This document shows, piece after piece, positions 6,552 to 6,708 of a stretch of 6,708 nucleotides of DNA. Origin of the DNA: Streptosporangiaceae bacterium (GTDB taxonomy: Bacteria; Actinomycetota; Actinomycetes; Streptosporangiales; Streptosporangiaceae); NCBI GenBank assembly GCA_030038715.1, contig JASHSO010000110.1, positions 1-6,708 on the forward strand. Reading direction: 5' to 3'. How positions within the stretch are numbered: position 1 is the first letter of the stretch; the number at the start of each line of letters is the position of its first letter. The translations under genes and the position numbers were made by a program. The notes under the pieces are model-generated. The model ran no database searches, was not told the origin of the DNA, and saw nothing but the letters and a program-made list of their open reading frames with translations.

Positions 6552-6708
6552 ATGGCAGCACGCCCACTCAGCGAACTGGTAGCCCCGGACTGGGCCGAGG
6601 CCCTGCGGCCAGTCGAGCCGAAGATCACCGAACTCGGCGAGTTCCTCCGGACCGAGATTGCCGCTGGCCGTAGCTACCTGCCGAGCGGGGACAACATCCT
6701 GCGCGCGT
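6552..6708 (+). CDS. ung: Uracil-DNA glycosylase family 1, N-terminal part (3' end outside window)
   Basis: Ung removes uracil from DNA to start base-excision repair. Only the first 52 codons are present. They read [16 protein letters not shown], then [10 protein letters not shown], then [11 protein letters not shown], which matches the N-terminus of actinobacterial family-1 Ung, where the protein continues into the DNA-binding and GQDPYH catalytic motifs beyond the window edge. The ATG at 6552-6554 gives the family's normal N-terminus. The gene is divergent from the toxin-antitoxin operon, with about 100 bp between them, and appears leaderless. The call rests on N-terminal similarity alone because the active site is not visible. 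Confidence 0.87.
   Translation, partial: MAARPLSELVAPDWAEALRPVEPKITELGEFLRTEIAAGRSYLPSGDNILRA

Overview
The window is GC-rich bacterial DNA. Gene starts use both ATG and GTG, several promoters look leaderless, and the gene set (Lon, a DPM1-type polyprenol-phosphate mannose synthase, family-1 Ung, a VapBC module) fits a high-GC actinobacterium. The genus cannot be named from sequence alone. No CRISPR, tRNA, rRNA, IS element or prophage gene is visible.

Layout. (1) 1-1355, + strand: the 3' part of lon, from just before the Walker A motif through the complete Ser/Lys protease domain. (2) 1406-2188, - strand: a single-domain GT2 polyprenol-phosphate mannosyltransferase converging on lon. A strong GC hairpin (1375-1424) between them overlaps the mannosyltransferase stop codon and probably ends transcription from both sides. 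(3) 2189-2657: a 469-bp divergent intergenic region with an AT-rich promoter candidate (2387-2415), a possible leaderless 50-codon upstream ORF containing a 14-bp in-frame direct repeat around a hairpin, and a compound hairpin just before a near-perfect Shine-Dalgarno. (4) 2658-3194, + strand: an SsuE/MsuE-like NAD(P)H:FMN reductase. (5) 3246-4697, + strand: a phospholipase C / acid phosphatase family phosphoesterase that lacks any signal peptide. (6) 4687-4755: two tandem 34-bp units (period 35), each folding as a hairpin, filling the gap between convergent genes. (7) 4759-6451, - strand: a probable three-gene operon, vapB-like antitoxin, vapC-like PIN toxin (2-nt gap), then an endonuclease/exonuclease/phosphatase (EEP) fold hydrolase (17-nt gap). 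(8) 6552-end, + strand: the N-terminus of uracil-DNA glycosylase, probably leaderless.

How they fit together: mostly separate housekeeping or accessory units (proteolysis, mannosyl donor synthesis, base-excision repair). I see no large new multi-gene system. The points most worth following are the PIN toxin, whose usual third catalytic Asp is Ala, its linkage to an EEP-family nuclease/phosphatase gene, the structured leader with a candidate upstream ORF before the FMN reductase, and the duplicated hairpin between the two phosphoester-cleaving enzymes.
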